In this document: positions 23,907-37,200 of the stretch, one piece after another
How positions within the stretch are numbered: the first letter of the stretch is position 1
Layout: every line of letters begins with the position of its first letter
Source: Triatoma infestans
Lineage: Eukaryota > Arthropoda > Insecta > Hemiptera > Reduviidae
DNA length: 64,000 nucleotides
Direction: 5' to 3'
Assembly: GCA_011037195.1 (NCBI GenBank)
Contig: JAAEAF010003075.1
Location: forward strand, 96,974-160,973
Notes under the pieces: generated by a model
What the model was told of the DNA's origin: nothing
What the model saw: the letters and a program-made list of their open reading frames with translations, nothing else
Databases searched by the model: none
Program-made: the position numbers and the translations under genes

Positions 23907-24829
23907 ATAATTTGAATATTCTGTTTATCTTTAGTAATAAATAAAGAAATAAAGTATGAATTCATTAGGACCATTCTTAGATCTTTCTAAAACCGTATTT
24001 CTGTTCTCAATAATAATACAAACTCTTTTTATTTCTAATCTTTAATGATCTTTTAATGCATTTATCTAGAAATGATAATGTAACTTGTGTGTAATTATCG
24101 AAATTTATACCAGACACCAACAATGCTGGAAATCGTTTGTTATTGCGAAAAACTGAATAGTAACTTAGATTGCTGTTAAAAGTTGCATACAAACAAGCGG
24201 CAGCAAAAAACAGCAAATTTTAGATACCTTTGTTTCAATCAAATTGTAATTGTACAGCTTCTGTTTTGTGCTACAAAAGAAATAATAACCATTAAAACGT
24301 TTTAAGATTTTCCTGCTTGACTGCTAACTTAAAACTAGTGCTGTCACTAGAAAATATATATTATAGTATTATATTATTTAAAATTATGCCATACAAAAAT
24401 CTATGGTGTGAAATAAATACACACAACCTTCTGTTTCAGTTATAATTCTCAATTGCAAACTTAGGAATTTTCACCAAATCTACTATTTTTGCCTTGCATT
24501 TACTTATCCTTAATATTTTGAATTTATGATCTTTAGAACTACTCCAAGTGTGGAGAAAACTCATGGCCTGTTTACGAGAAAATCAACAAGTGTGGGAGAA
24601 AATACGTCATTCCTAACTGAAATCTTCTTTCGAATTCCCGAATTTATAACTTCTTTGCATTTTAACTTAAAAGGAAAATTTGAAGCACAAATTGAAGTTC
24701 TTGGGTTTGAAACTAAATTTCACAAATTTGACAAGATCGTTTACTTACTTTTACTTATAGACAGATAAAGCTTTATTAACAATATATAAAGAAGTACCAA
24801 CGGACATTAACATTATAACCTTATTTTGT

Positions 24830-25640
24830 GGTTATATTTGGGATAAGGCTATGAAAAAATAGACAGGGAAAAAGAGGGAAAAACTCGCAGCTTTAGGAAA
24901 GAGAGATTGGGCTTCAATCTTGTATGCCTGCAATGTATGGAAGGATCGTAGGTAGCTATTTCGCGGCGGAGTGGATTGGGATGACAGCCTAGAGTGGAGA
25001 GGGTTTTCAGGAGACGATTTGGGATGAAGGGATTATGGAAGATTTTATGTGGAGTTGATCGATTTTAGTGTGTCGTGGTGAGTCAGTCGCAAGTATTAGG
25101 AATTTGTTTTGGGTTATCTGAAGTTTTTGATGTTACCATTACTAGTTCCAGGCGGAGGAAGCGTAGGGTATCATCGGTCTGATGATGATTTTGAAGAGTA
25201 GGAGTTTGTTATGTTTAGTTATTTTTTATTCATGCGATACTAACGGGAAGAGTAGTCTTAGAGACACTTTTCCAGAATTCACTTTAACCTGAACGTGGGT
25301 CGTGAAGTTCAATTTGTGGTCCAGAGTTATCGCGAAGTATTTGACGTTGTTAGTCCAAGGGATCAAAGTATTGTTGTATTTGTCTGTTGATTGTAGATCC
25401 ATGTTTAGTAAGCAGTACATAAACAGTACGGCATTAGTTTTGGCATGATTTATTATTATTTTCTATTTAGTGGAGTATTTTATCAGTTTGTCAATGCTCA
25501 TGTAACTCTGTTAGCAATTGTGTCAATTCTCCACGATGATGTGGACATAGCAACATCATCAGCGTATCTATAGGGCTAGGTAAATATGAAAGATTTGGAA
25601 AGAGAATTAATGGAGGTGGATTTTGTTGAAAGATGAAGGG
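24830..25640 (-). pseudogene. Jockey-type LINE, 3' end of reverse transcriptase (relic)
   Basis: The minus-strand translation, in interrupted frames, shows the conserved end of Jockey-clade proteins: WTNNVKYFAITLDHKLNFTTHV (25226-25420 frame), IIIRPMIPYASSAWN (about 25140-25200) and further 3' TQNKFLILATDSPRHTKIDQLH. Several stops break the frame. The upstream catalytic domain is missing. It abuts the plus-strand RTE-type relic. Confidence 0.75.
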
Positions 25641-25659
25641 ATCAAAGCTTTTTCCAGAA

Positions 25660-27510
25660 GAGGATAAATTCGGAATTGGATTAAGATTTCAAAGGGTTAG
25701 CTAAAGAATTGTATGAATGATGATGTTGAAATGGAAGAATTAAGAAAAACTCATTTGAAGTTCTCAGACATAGACACGGTTAAAGATAGCGTGCTCTTGG
25801 CAAAGGATAAAAGAAAAGATTCCGGAGAAGAAGAAAGCCTATATGATATGGTTAAGTTCAAAAAGGGAAGAATTTGTGAAGATAAAGAATAGGCTAAATA
25901 AATATAGTGTATGGACGGCCAAAATGATTGGGAGCGGAAATGCGTGAAATCAACTCTAGGCTAGGATTTCAACGAGCTAAAGAAGCGTGGTCGGTACTGA
26001 AGGAAATAAGGAATGAAGAGAATATCAAAGTCAGGAATAGTAATATATCAATAGAGGAATAGACGAGCTATTAAGAAAGTTAGGGATGATTATAAGGATG
26101 ATCTGGAATACCAAGGAGAGGGATTTTATGTTGTACTGCAACAAGTGGAGAAAGAAATTCGTATACTAAAAAATGGTAAGCCCCAGAAATTAATAAAAGG
26201 TGGTGAAAAAGTGACCAAGTTAATTAGCGACCTTATAAACTCATTGAATGGTGATACATTGCTGGAAGAAATGAGCTTGGATTATATCACATCCATCCAC
26301 AAGAAAGGCGATAAGAGCATATGCTCTAATTACAGAGGGATATGTGTCATGAATCCTATAATGAAAATCTTTGGAAGGCTGATTCGGAATGTAATAGAGA
26401 AGCATTGGACACCTGATGGAGAGCAATGTGGTTTTACTGCGGGGAGTTCTTGTGAGACCATATATATATTCAAGATTCGTCAATTACTTGCAAAAGGGGA
26501 AAGTAAATCCAAGGAAACAAGCCTGGCATTTATCTATTTGGAGAAAGCGTACCAAGGATGCTTATATGGAAGTCATTAGAAATGTCCCTTATCGATAGAT
26601 CTCTTAAATTGGATTTACGAAAGTAACAGATGCAGAATAAAAGTAGGCAGATAATCTGTCAACCGAATTTGGATTCAGCAAAGCCTCCTACAAGGAAGTT
26701 GTATGTCCCCTACGCTTTTCACAATATTGTTGGAAGCAGCCTTATCACATTTGAATAACAAGTGCAAACAAATGGGCATCAAAATGGAACGAAGTTACAT
26801 AAACAACCTGTTAAACGCTGGTAGCACAAGACCTGGAAGATGCCGATTATATGGTAAAGAAACTGTTAGAAGAATCCCAAGCTGGGACTAAAAATGAATT
26901 TTAAAAAGACAGAGTACATGACTTTTTATCAGGAAGCACTCGTCATCGACGGTAATTCCATAAAGAATGTGGACAATTTCCAGTATCTGGCGTCAATCGT
27001 TGAGAAAAATGGAAGCTCCCAGAAATAAATGAAGAGAACAAGCATGTCAGGAATCAGTATGCTAAACTCGGTTCTCGAAAAAGAATATTTATTCAGCTGA
27101 AGTGGAAAGCGTATTGCTGTACGGAGCCGAGAAGTGGCCGTTGAGAAAGAAATTACTGTCCACAGCAATAGGAGTCTCGCGAAGAGAAAGAAGACCTAAC
27201 CGAGAGAAAAGATGGAAATAAAAAACAGTATACCTCAGAGAATAGAGAAGGAACGGTTAGAGTGGTACGGCCATGTGTGAGAGGACAGTCTACCGAGGCT
27301 GGTCCTTGATTGGTACGTGGAAGAAAGAAAAAGAAGAGGAAGACCGAGACGGACATGGATGGATTAAGTGGTGGAAAGTTTGTATGGGAATGGATTGAAG
27401 GAGGAAGAAACCCAGGATAGAGATCTATGGAGAGGAAAATTAAAAGAAATTTTGTGGTTGAGGAGAACCTCAGTATTTAGAAAATCCTGGGTAAAAAATA
27501 ATTAATGTAG
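25660..27510 (+). pseudogene. RTE-type LINE relic (endonuclease-reverse transcriptase)
   Basis: Broken frames show reverse-transcriptase blocks in order: DYITSIHKKGDKSICSNYRG (about 26280-26340), CGFTAGSSCETIYIFKIRQL (about 26425), SPTLFTILLEAALSHL (about 26705), MNFKKTEYMTF (about 26890) and VIDGNSIKNVDNFQYLASIVEKNGSSQ (about 26940-27020). The C-terminal VLLYGAEKWPL-like and RLEWYGHV...LPRLVLDW motifs follow. The YADD catalytic box is eroded around 26800. Many stops and frameshifts; a dead copy. Confidence 0.8.
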
Positions 27511-30500
27511 GAGATGAATAGGACGGTCTTCTTATTGTAGTAAGAAAAAGTAATAGGAAAAAAAGAAGAAAAATATTTAAACTTTACACTATGAACTTTT
27601 TTTTTTATTTAAATACAAAAATAATTTGTTAATACAATGTCCTTAACAAATCATTAAAAGTACTGGAATTATTTACAAACTGATTTTATTTTATTATAAT
27701 TATTACTATATTGTATTAAAACAAATAATTCTGAAAAACTGTGAATATCAATATAAAAATTAGTAACACTCATCGTGTAAAATGACTTTTTGAGTTTGAC
27801 AATTTGCTCTAAAAGTTACAAAAATAAACAGTTTTAGTCATCAGAAAAAAAATCGCTGACACAAATACAATAAGGGCTTCCTTTTTTTAAAAAATTCGTA
27901 TAAAATACATAAGCATATTTATCAATAGCCCCCTTGGAATTAAGAATATATCAGGTACAATTTTGTGCCCTTTGTAATATTAATTTTATTAACCATACTA
28001 TTCTTTTTTTTCACTTTTCTCAAATTATCTCATTTTGTTTTCCAAGTTACAATATATTTTTAATAATAAAAAAAAAAAATTTTTTTTCCTTCAGGCACAC
28101 GTGTTAATAAAATATAGGATCCAGCAGAAAAACCTGATATTTCTGGAATGGCTTTAACTTTTGGAAATTTCTTAAGGAGATGGACCTGATTATTTCATTA
28201 GATCGTTAATTAACCCAGCGATAATTTCGCCCTCATTTCTGATATATTTATCGATCTTCTTCGATGTAGGCTTATTTTTTTTTTTTTACTCTGGCACTGT
28301 TGACTGGAAGTTCAACCCACAGCCCACAGCATTATCGTGTTCATTTGGCCAAAAAAGAAGTTAATACCAAATCTTCGCTGGGTCTGCCGACCCTTTTTAA
28401 AGAATATTGCAACTGAAGCATTGCTCCGAATAAACTACATTCGTTCTACACTTGCAGCAACTTCTTTTGAGACCTACTTTAATTAATTAGATTCGACCCA
28501 TACCTGCAACGTCTCGCTAAGCATCTACCTGAACATAAAGCCGTTCCAAAAAACATTGTTTTCTGTGGGGCCTTGCGAAATTTAGTGAATGAAAACTAAG
28601 TAAGAAACGTAAAATGTTTTCAAGTTATTGTGTCAATTTATCAATAATGGCACCATAATTATTATTACTTTTATTAATAAGAAAAATTACTTAACATTAA
28701 TTTCTTCCTTCAAATCACCGGAACAGTGATGCCAATATTCATTTACAATTACAAAAAAAATAAAATTCCTTTAAAGAAATAATATTTACGTCAAATTTAA
28801 TTAAGAAAAAATGAAAATTGCTTACAATTATGGTGAATTAGAGTTAAGGATAGTCCACGTTTTTACAGGATTAACAATTTTTCTCGAAAAACTATTGCTG
28901 ACAAAAAAAAAAAAACACTGAAAGCCTGTTTCCTTAGTCTCTTATTAATTATTTTTTTCATAAGTCAATTGGAACTTTCATTTCATAAGCTTCCTGGCTC
29001 CTATTAGAATAAGGAAAGTTCATCTCATTATTTAAGATTTATTGAAGAGCAAATATCATTAACAGATTAAGATTTCTTCGCTATTGCAAAGAGATCAGAT
29101 AAGCTCGCCAGATGTACCACTCCTACATAAGTGAGTTTTTAGGTAATCATGGCAGGTCATCCTAAAACTAATGGTAAGTACTTTGCGAGGCAAGTTATTT
29201 GGTACCTTTTCCGGCAGCCATGACTTGCTTCTAGAGGTATTTTTTGTGGAATCTAATTGTGACCTAGTAATATTATGATTATTTATTTATTTTCTATTTA
29301 CGGTCAGGTTTGAATTTAGCTATCTGATTACTTCCATTACAAAAAAAAGTAAAACTGCCTGAAATGATCATTTATGTATCGCATCTACACATGAATTCCG
29401 TGAACTTATTTTATGTCAAATATCCCTACTAAAAATCACTCAGGAAATTAAATATATATTTTATATTAAAGATCTGGGATTTTTCTGGGATTTTGTTGAA
29501 ATAATTGGAAATCCGTCTTTGAACATAATGCATAGGCAGTAATGCTATAAACGATCAGATAGATATCCTGAATATCGGTGGACACTTGAAATCGGTCAAT
29601 GACAACAAAATGAAGTGGGCTAAAATGAAAAACTCCGACGACATTTACGGTAGAAATTCGATTAGGATATGAAGAAAAGTAAAATTTTTTTTTGATCAAG
29701 CTTCCATCAATTTTTACTGTCCTGATCAAATATTTTGTCGAATGGTTGATCAAAAGAAAGAATTCTTTTTTTCTACATATTCCTATATAATCTCGCTACA
29801 AATTGCCAGCAAGTAAAAATAAAGATTTACAATCATGTACAGTATTTCTTGACTTGGAAATGATTTAACTTGCTAAGCGAGTTCCAATTCTCCGGCACAA
29901 ATAGGGTAAGTCATTTGAAGCAAAGAATATAACAATATATCTATTATTGATATATATCAAGAATATCAAACAAGATATTTACTTCAAAAATTGCTAAATA
30001 TAGCAAGACCTTTGAAAACAAGAAAATAAAAATTTTCAAGATGCTGATCTTTTTATACTTCAGCTTCTTTTTCTCTTTTACTTACAGGTTTTGCTATCAC
30101 TTAAATCACGAGTTTTTGTCAACAATGTAAAAATGTTGCATACAGGGTTCAGAAAATCAACGCCAAATTTCCATTGTTTTATTAAGCAAATAGACGAACG
30201 CCTTAAATTGTTTAATAAGAAGAAATAGAAGCCGACTACATTGGTCACGATTAAATTACTGTCCATCAATTGCGAATCTAAACATCTATTCAACATAAAA
30301 TAATATATCTGAGGACCATATTTAAAATAAATTAAAAAAAGATATTGAAGGAAATGTCTTGTTTGAATATTCTATCGGTGGTAATGTTCGAAAAAAACAC
30401 TGTCCGATACTATAAAGTGGGCTATCCTGCATATTATATTTGTAATTCTTTCGTCGAAACCATTTAATAAATACGTAGACTGCTTACAAATATCTATATA

Positions 30501-31288
30501 TAATATGTACATCACAAAAGAAATTATGTATAGAAAAGTGACATTATAATACAGAAATTAAAAAAAAAACATCAAAAATATTTAACTCAAAATTAAAAAG
30601 AAAAAAAATATTTTTTTCACTTACATCTTTACGCTAAATTGGTCATAAAACTACAATCTGGTTAAAACAAATTAGGAACTTGTATTTTTTTTTTTACTTT
30701 TTAAATTTTTTTTTCACAACTTTTCTTGTCAACTAATTATTTTAAATTAAGAAAAAAATAATAATAATAATAATAATAGAAAGAAAAGGTGACTTAATTG
30801 AATATTTAAATAAACAACTATTTACACATACACAAATTTTGGGTATCAGAAAGACATGCTTGCCACATTATTTTTAAAGCAAGATCTGAAAATCCAAAAA
30901 GGATAAATTTACCAGTGTGAGGGGGCGTTTATTTATTTATTTTTTAATTTTTGTTTTTTCGAATTGTTTTCTATGCACAATAATTTATATTATATATAAC
31001 AATTATTAAAAATAAACAACATGTACTTTTACACTTTTTTTTTCTTTTTTATATATAAATATCTACTTCGAATGTTATCAACTTATTGAACCGTCAACAA
31101 TATGTTACATTTATGGTCAATTAAAAATAGAAATAATTTGCCATTCAGTGTTATTAAATTTTTTATGTTTTAAATCAAAAATAATAAAAAAATCTTCTAT
31201 TCTCAAAAAAAAAAGAAAAAAAAAAAAGAATGGCAAAATTGAAAAGAATATTAAATAGATAAATAAAAAATCTCTATTTTTTTAAACA
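27511..31288. other. Long AT-rich intergenic stretch
   Basis: Between the LINE relic and the PPM1G stop codon I see no splice-bounded exon of a known protein. A TAA microsatellite lies near 30757-30778. A 95-codon minus frame at 29466-29753 has no recognisable domain. The lower part just left of 31289 should hold the PPM1G 3' UTR. Confidence 0.4.
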
Positions 31289-34200
31289 TTATTCTTCACT
31301 TAAACTGTCCAATTTAACTTTTTTTATACCTGCCTCTTCTTTTAATGGTGAATCTGATTGCCGTTTAGTGACTCCTCCAATAATTTCTTTATTATCTTTA
31401 TTTAATTTTACTATTATACAGGTCATATTGTCAGATCCACTCCCGTCACATAACACATTATGCATTTCCGGAGCCAAACATTTGTCAAACATCTGAAAAT
31501 ATGAAGATGGTAATAAATAATGTGAAAATAGTTGTGGGGGAAAAAAAAATGTTGCCTCGAGAAATCCCTCTATATAGGTTTTTATCATGTTCCGAATTCC
31601 AATAGATAAAAAATATAATTCAAACCTGAATTTGTAACTACTGATTGTTCCTAATGAGACATAACTTATGTTACAGTTTACACAAAATTGGTTATGAGGT
31701 ATGTTTATCATTGGAGTTTCTCTAAATGTGCTTTGTGATTTAGCATCATATAAACAAAATGTACGTTATTTTTGAGAAAATCTACAAACATCGAAAAAAA
31801 CCTTCTAGAAAGTAGCACTGATATTAATAAAAACTTCGTTGTTGTATTCCAGGTTTTCATAAAATATCAAATTCGAACAACCGAAGCAACAAGATTTTCA
31901 GCCTCAGAGGGCCTTCAAAGAAGATCACACAGAATGTCTCTAATAAAAACTGAAAATAACGCTTTACTTTTCTTTTATCATAAAAAAAAAATCTGGTGTG
32001 AAACACTCACACAACTTTCTCTTCCTCCAGTTCTCAAAATGATAATTGACAAATTTTATAGTTTGTGTACCAAATTTAATGAAATTCGTCGAAAACTGAA
32101 AAAACTGTTCAGTAAAAGCGCACTTCCGGTTTAATAATTTTCTTGAAACTCGGAATTTCAGCCATCTATTTATTTCTAACTAATTATGTTTGGATGATAG
32201 AATTGTATAATGAACTAGGATAGCACTTTGATGAAAATCTAACCCCACCCCTCCCCTAAAAGTGCTCTTAAAAGAAATTTCCCAGAGAAATGTTTTAGAT
32301 AAAAGTTGTAGATCGTACCATGTTAGTTATATACGAAGTTTCAAAAAAATCGTCAGAGCCATTTTTGAGAAATTGCGAAAAAGTGAATAAATCATTTAGT
32401 AAAGTGGTAAAGTAAACGCACTTCCGGTTATCCGATTTTTTTCAAACTCGGAATTTCCCAACCAATTATTCTAATTCTAATTAATATTATTTAGATGACA
32501 GAATTGTCTAATAAACTGAAATAACACTTTAGATGAAAAACTAACCGCACCCCTCCCCCATAACTGCTCTTAAATGAATTTTCCCAAAGAAATGTTTCAA
32601 ATAAAAATTGTAGCTCGTTGTATGTGTAGTTGATATATCAAGTTTGAAGAATATTGTCGGAGCCATTTTAGAGAAAAACGCAAAAAAGTAAAAAAAACTA
32701 CTAGTAAAGTGGTACTTCCGATTGAGGAATTTTGACAGATAACGTACAGTCAGATCCCATGGTGACCTCTAAACGGAATATCAAATTTCAACTTTCTACG
32801 ATTTTTCGTTTTTGAGCTATGCTGTTCACATACATACATACACACACACGGACACACACACACACACAGAGAGAGACCATTTGCTAAAAACCACTTTTTT
32901 GGACTCAGGGGACCTCAAAACGGATATTTCCGGTGAAAACTCGATATCGAAAATTTGACACGATTACAATACTTCCTCTTACTAGGTAGGAGTAAGAGAA
33001 AGTAAAAATAAATAAATAAAAATGAAGAAGAATTGTACTCCCGTTTGTGTTGGAAATTAAAAAGTTAAAAAAAATGAAAGCACTTTATCATCGTCTCCTA
33101 TTCTCCCATTAAAAAAAAAGTATCCAAGATTTTGCAAATTGAAAGGATCATGTTATACATAACATTGATTCAATGTATCAAAGTGAATATAAAACATGGT
33201 ATGTATGATTGATGCAACTCATTTGGTAAAGAATCATGGGGGAAAATTTAAAGAACAATAGAACACATAGGGTACACAGATGGACAGGATTTCTACTTTT
33301 ACAATCCAGAACTTCAGAAATAGAAAACCACATTCTCCATTGTCGGACCAAATCGATCAATATAGTTTTCAACAGAAAAGTGATTTATTTACAAAAATAG
33401 TACATATGGACATAGAAAAAATAGGAAATATACGCTTATAAGACAACTCTGACCGTCTGTAAAGTTCGGATTCAAACCAAAATTATTCTTTGCACGTCCT
33501 ATTTTATTTACGGAATATTGTTACAGAAATAACTATATTACACTGTTTAAGCTGATTTCATACAAAATATGGTAATAGTAATCATTAAATTGTTTCTGTT
33601 CCATTAAGAACTTTCTCAAGCTCAGCAATTATATTAACATACTGAATAAATTATTCCCTCTTATAGGCTGTGCTTTCTCCTACTACTTGAACCTATATTC
33701 AGTTAAGACGAGGATCTGTCCCAGAAAGTAACACACTCATGTCACTTCCTGGTTACATATTCTACCATTTTAAAAGACCTTTTATTTTTAATTTAAATTA
33801 ATTTTTAAATTCTGGATAGCAGAATATTTACGAAGTTGATTACAATTTTTGGAGTCTTCTACGGTTTGAACAAGAAGTAAAATGATATCTATGTAGAGAA
33901 TGAATCTTACGTTAATTTCACATTTAGTCCACCCCAGTATTCCGGAAGATGATCATTGATTTAATGAAAAAAATTGATGAGAGGAAGCAACCATTCTTAA
34001 TTCAAACTTTGTTTATAAACCATTTGTTACACCTGCTCTCACAGCACCGTTGACTAACTGATAAATTCCCCGATATGCCTGTTCTTCCACTTAACTTACT
34101 GTCTATAAGATACTGTCTAAAGTCAGCGACAATCTCAGCATTCTACAGACAGACTGTGATTGTGCAACAAAAAAAAACAAAAGAGAGACGAAGAAGCAAA

Positions 34201-37200
34201 AATTATGAAAATGTTTTATTACATCATCAAACATTTAAAAGCGTAAGATGAACAAACTAATGGGCAATCAAAATTGCAAATTAATTCACGGCAGGCTAGT
34301 AATGAGATTAATTTACCTTTTCACAAATGGTTGATAACTCATCGCCATTATTAATTAATGGGCGGACAAAATCTACTACTTCCTGGCTGGACATTGAATT
34401 CCATATTCCATCACATGCTAAAACGATAAACTCATCATGTAATGGGTCTATTTTCTCTATTTTAATATCTGGCAGTGCTGTAATCATTTGCTGGGTAGCA
34501 TCAAGATCGGCAGCTTTTTTATACAAATGATCACCTAAAAAAAAAATGTACAAAATTCGGATAAAGTGATAATCTTGAGGAATGATACAACAAAAATATA
34601 ATTATTATTTCTATCTGGCATTGTCTACATATTTTGAGATAACTGGAACAATTAATGAAACAACTAGAAAAAATTATTAATTTTGTAAGATAATAACTGA
34701 AAAGCAACAAACCAAGGGCTCTTGAAAGATTAAGGCCACCATTAACTCGCCCTTCCCAGGTAACTTCACCACCAGCTCCAACAATTCGCTTCAATTCGGC
34801 TTCGTCATCAGGTTTGTGGTCTATCGATAAATCCACAGCTTGACCATCTCTACATAGTACAGCTCTAGAATCTCCAGCATTTGCCACGAAAACTGTATCT
34901 TTGTGGATTAGACACACTACTGCCGTACAACCGCTGTCGCTACCCGGCTAAAAAAAAATAGAAAGTTATGTTAAATAAGATTAGCTTAGCCCGTTATTGC
35001 AAATACGCACATCAAAAATAAGATCAGGCATTCTATTTTTTTAAATCTAACTCATTCATTCATCTATTTTGCATGATCTAAAAATGAAAATATTGGAGGA
35101 TACCTACAAAGTCAACTCCACTGCCAACTAGAGGAAACTGAAGGTAAAAAGTTAGGTTATCTGAACTGGGCCTGTCACACATTGAATAAAATGTTGAATG
35201 CAGTGTGGTGTATGTTGATAATTATATTATGAGTTAATATTTGTTTATAAGCGTACTATACGCAAGCTATTCATATATCTCTGCAAGGTATATGGGTAAC
35301 ATGTTGGAAGTGTCAATATAAACGTTTTCCACATTTATAGACAGCAATTACAACAGAGACTCAAAATGCCTGAACTAATGTGTAGTATAGTTGCTTCTAC
35401 AGAATGCTGCAATGTGCTGGCAAAAACTTTTGTTAATTCTAACTAATTTATTAATATTTATTTTAAGTTTGCTTGAAGATAAAAATAAATAATCACTACA
35501 TGAAAGAAAAATCCAATATATATAAAAGACTGTGAAAAAGAAATTATCACCTCTTCCTTTTTCCTGATTTCTTGAGCATCTATTGATTCGTTCTCTGCTA
35601 GATCATCATCGCCTTCGTCATCATCCTCGTCTTCATCATCATCGTCGTCGTCATCATCATCTTCATCATCCTCATCTTCTTCATCATTGTTCTCTTCTCT
35701 TTCATTTTCAGCGCTGACATTAGCTTCACCATCTACTTTGCCGTTTTCTTCATCAATGTTCTCATCTTCACTAAAAATTTGAACACAAAATTTATTAAAT
35801 TTTCTTTTTAGGACAAACTATTAACCATTAAAACAAATAAATAAACTACTAAAACCTTCACGAAACTATTTATTCTAAATAAATTAAGTAATCTTAATTT
35901 GCAGTATTCAAAAACATTTTGTTAAGATCCTAACAAAGTTTCATTTATTGTAATTCTAATGGACCAATTTCTTCAAATTTGGTACTTATCCTACTTGTTC
36001 ATTAAGTAGCACCTAATATTAAATCGGTAATTGAACTGAGGGCACTTTAAAACTAGTCCCACCTTCTAAAACTATATTTTTTTTTCTGGCGATAATCTGA
36101 AAGAACCATTCAATAAACACCATATCCAATTAATTGATTTTCTCAAACTCGGAAATTTAGCAAGGGGATTTGAAATACATCACTGAACAAAATAAAATGA
36201 CTGGACACACATTACATTCAAATGTCGGCTTAAAGAAGAATAAACCCACCAAAATCCCCATAACATTAATTTTCAAATAATAATTATTAAGGGAAGTTAA
36301 TAGCCCAATGGTTAGCGCGCTGGAGTCCGACACGAAGGCCCAGGTTCGAGTCCAGCAGTACTGCCCTTAGATTTTTTCTTCCTAGGAGCAGACTACAGCT
36401 CACTGCCCCGGTGATGGACAGTGTTGTCTGTAACAAGAGAATACCTTCTAGAGCCTGGCAGTGCAGTGAGAAGGCTCCGGGCGCCAATGACCACAGATTT
36501 GAAAAAATTATTAACGCCTTAAAAAAAAAATTATTGCTTCAAATAATAACTGTAGGCCTATACTTAATGTTCAAATTCAATATGAAGAATATGAGCGAAA
36601 CCTTATTCAGATTCCTAGAAGATTCCAAAAGGAAAATCAATTTTGAACTTCCTACTCATGTATCTGCCTACACAAAATCAACTACTTGTATGAACATATT
36701 TGTCGTATTTAGGGGTTTCTAATTTACAATCCCGATGACACTATTTCCTCTCACAGCAATAGAGGAAATAATACCATAATGAAACCACAAAAACCTGACA
36801 ACAAAGAAAGTATGGAAACAAGAAATAGCAACACTCAAGTTTTAATCTTAATACCCAGCAGAGTGTAACAGAAACATTGCGTGGAAGTGAACTCTCTACA
36901 CGAACTTGGCTGACGATAGATAAGAATCCGAAACCGGTCAGGAACAAAAGGAACATGCATGCTACGACGGATAAAATACCAAACATTAATTGCCAACATT
37001 TAATCTAACCAACCTTAGTCTCTATACCAGAAAAAACTACGAAATGTTATTATACAACAGAAAATTAAGTGAACCTTGATATGTTGGCATCGGCGGCGCG
37101 AAAACTTTCATCATTATCATCAGAATCACTTTCATAAGAATCTTCCAACAAGCTTCTGTACATTTTAATAACTGCTCTTTTTTTCGAAGTACGATCTCCA

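Noticed and set aside
29466..29753. 95-codon minus frame in the CHCHD2-PPM1G gap
   Set aside because: No start context, no splice partner and no recognisable domain; AT-rich chance is enough to explain it, though I kept the stretch noted.
31772..32134. 120-codon plus frame
   Set aside because: Its second half is repeat family A; the same peptide appears from the inverted copy at 63023-63307, which shows it is a repeat and not a gene.
36411..36722. 103-codon plus frame
   Set aside because: Starts inside SINE-A copy 5 and runs into intron sequence of PPM1G.
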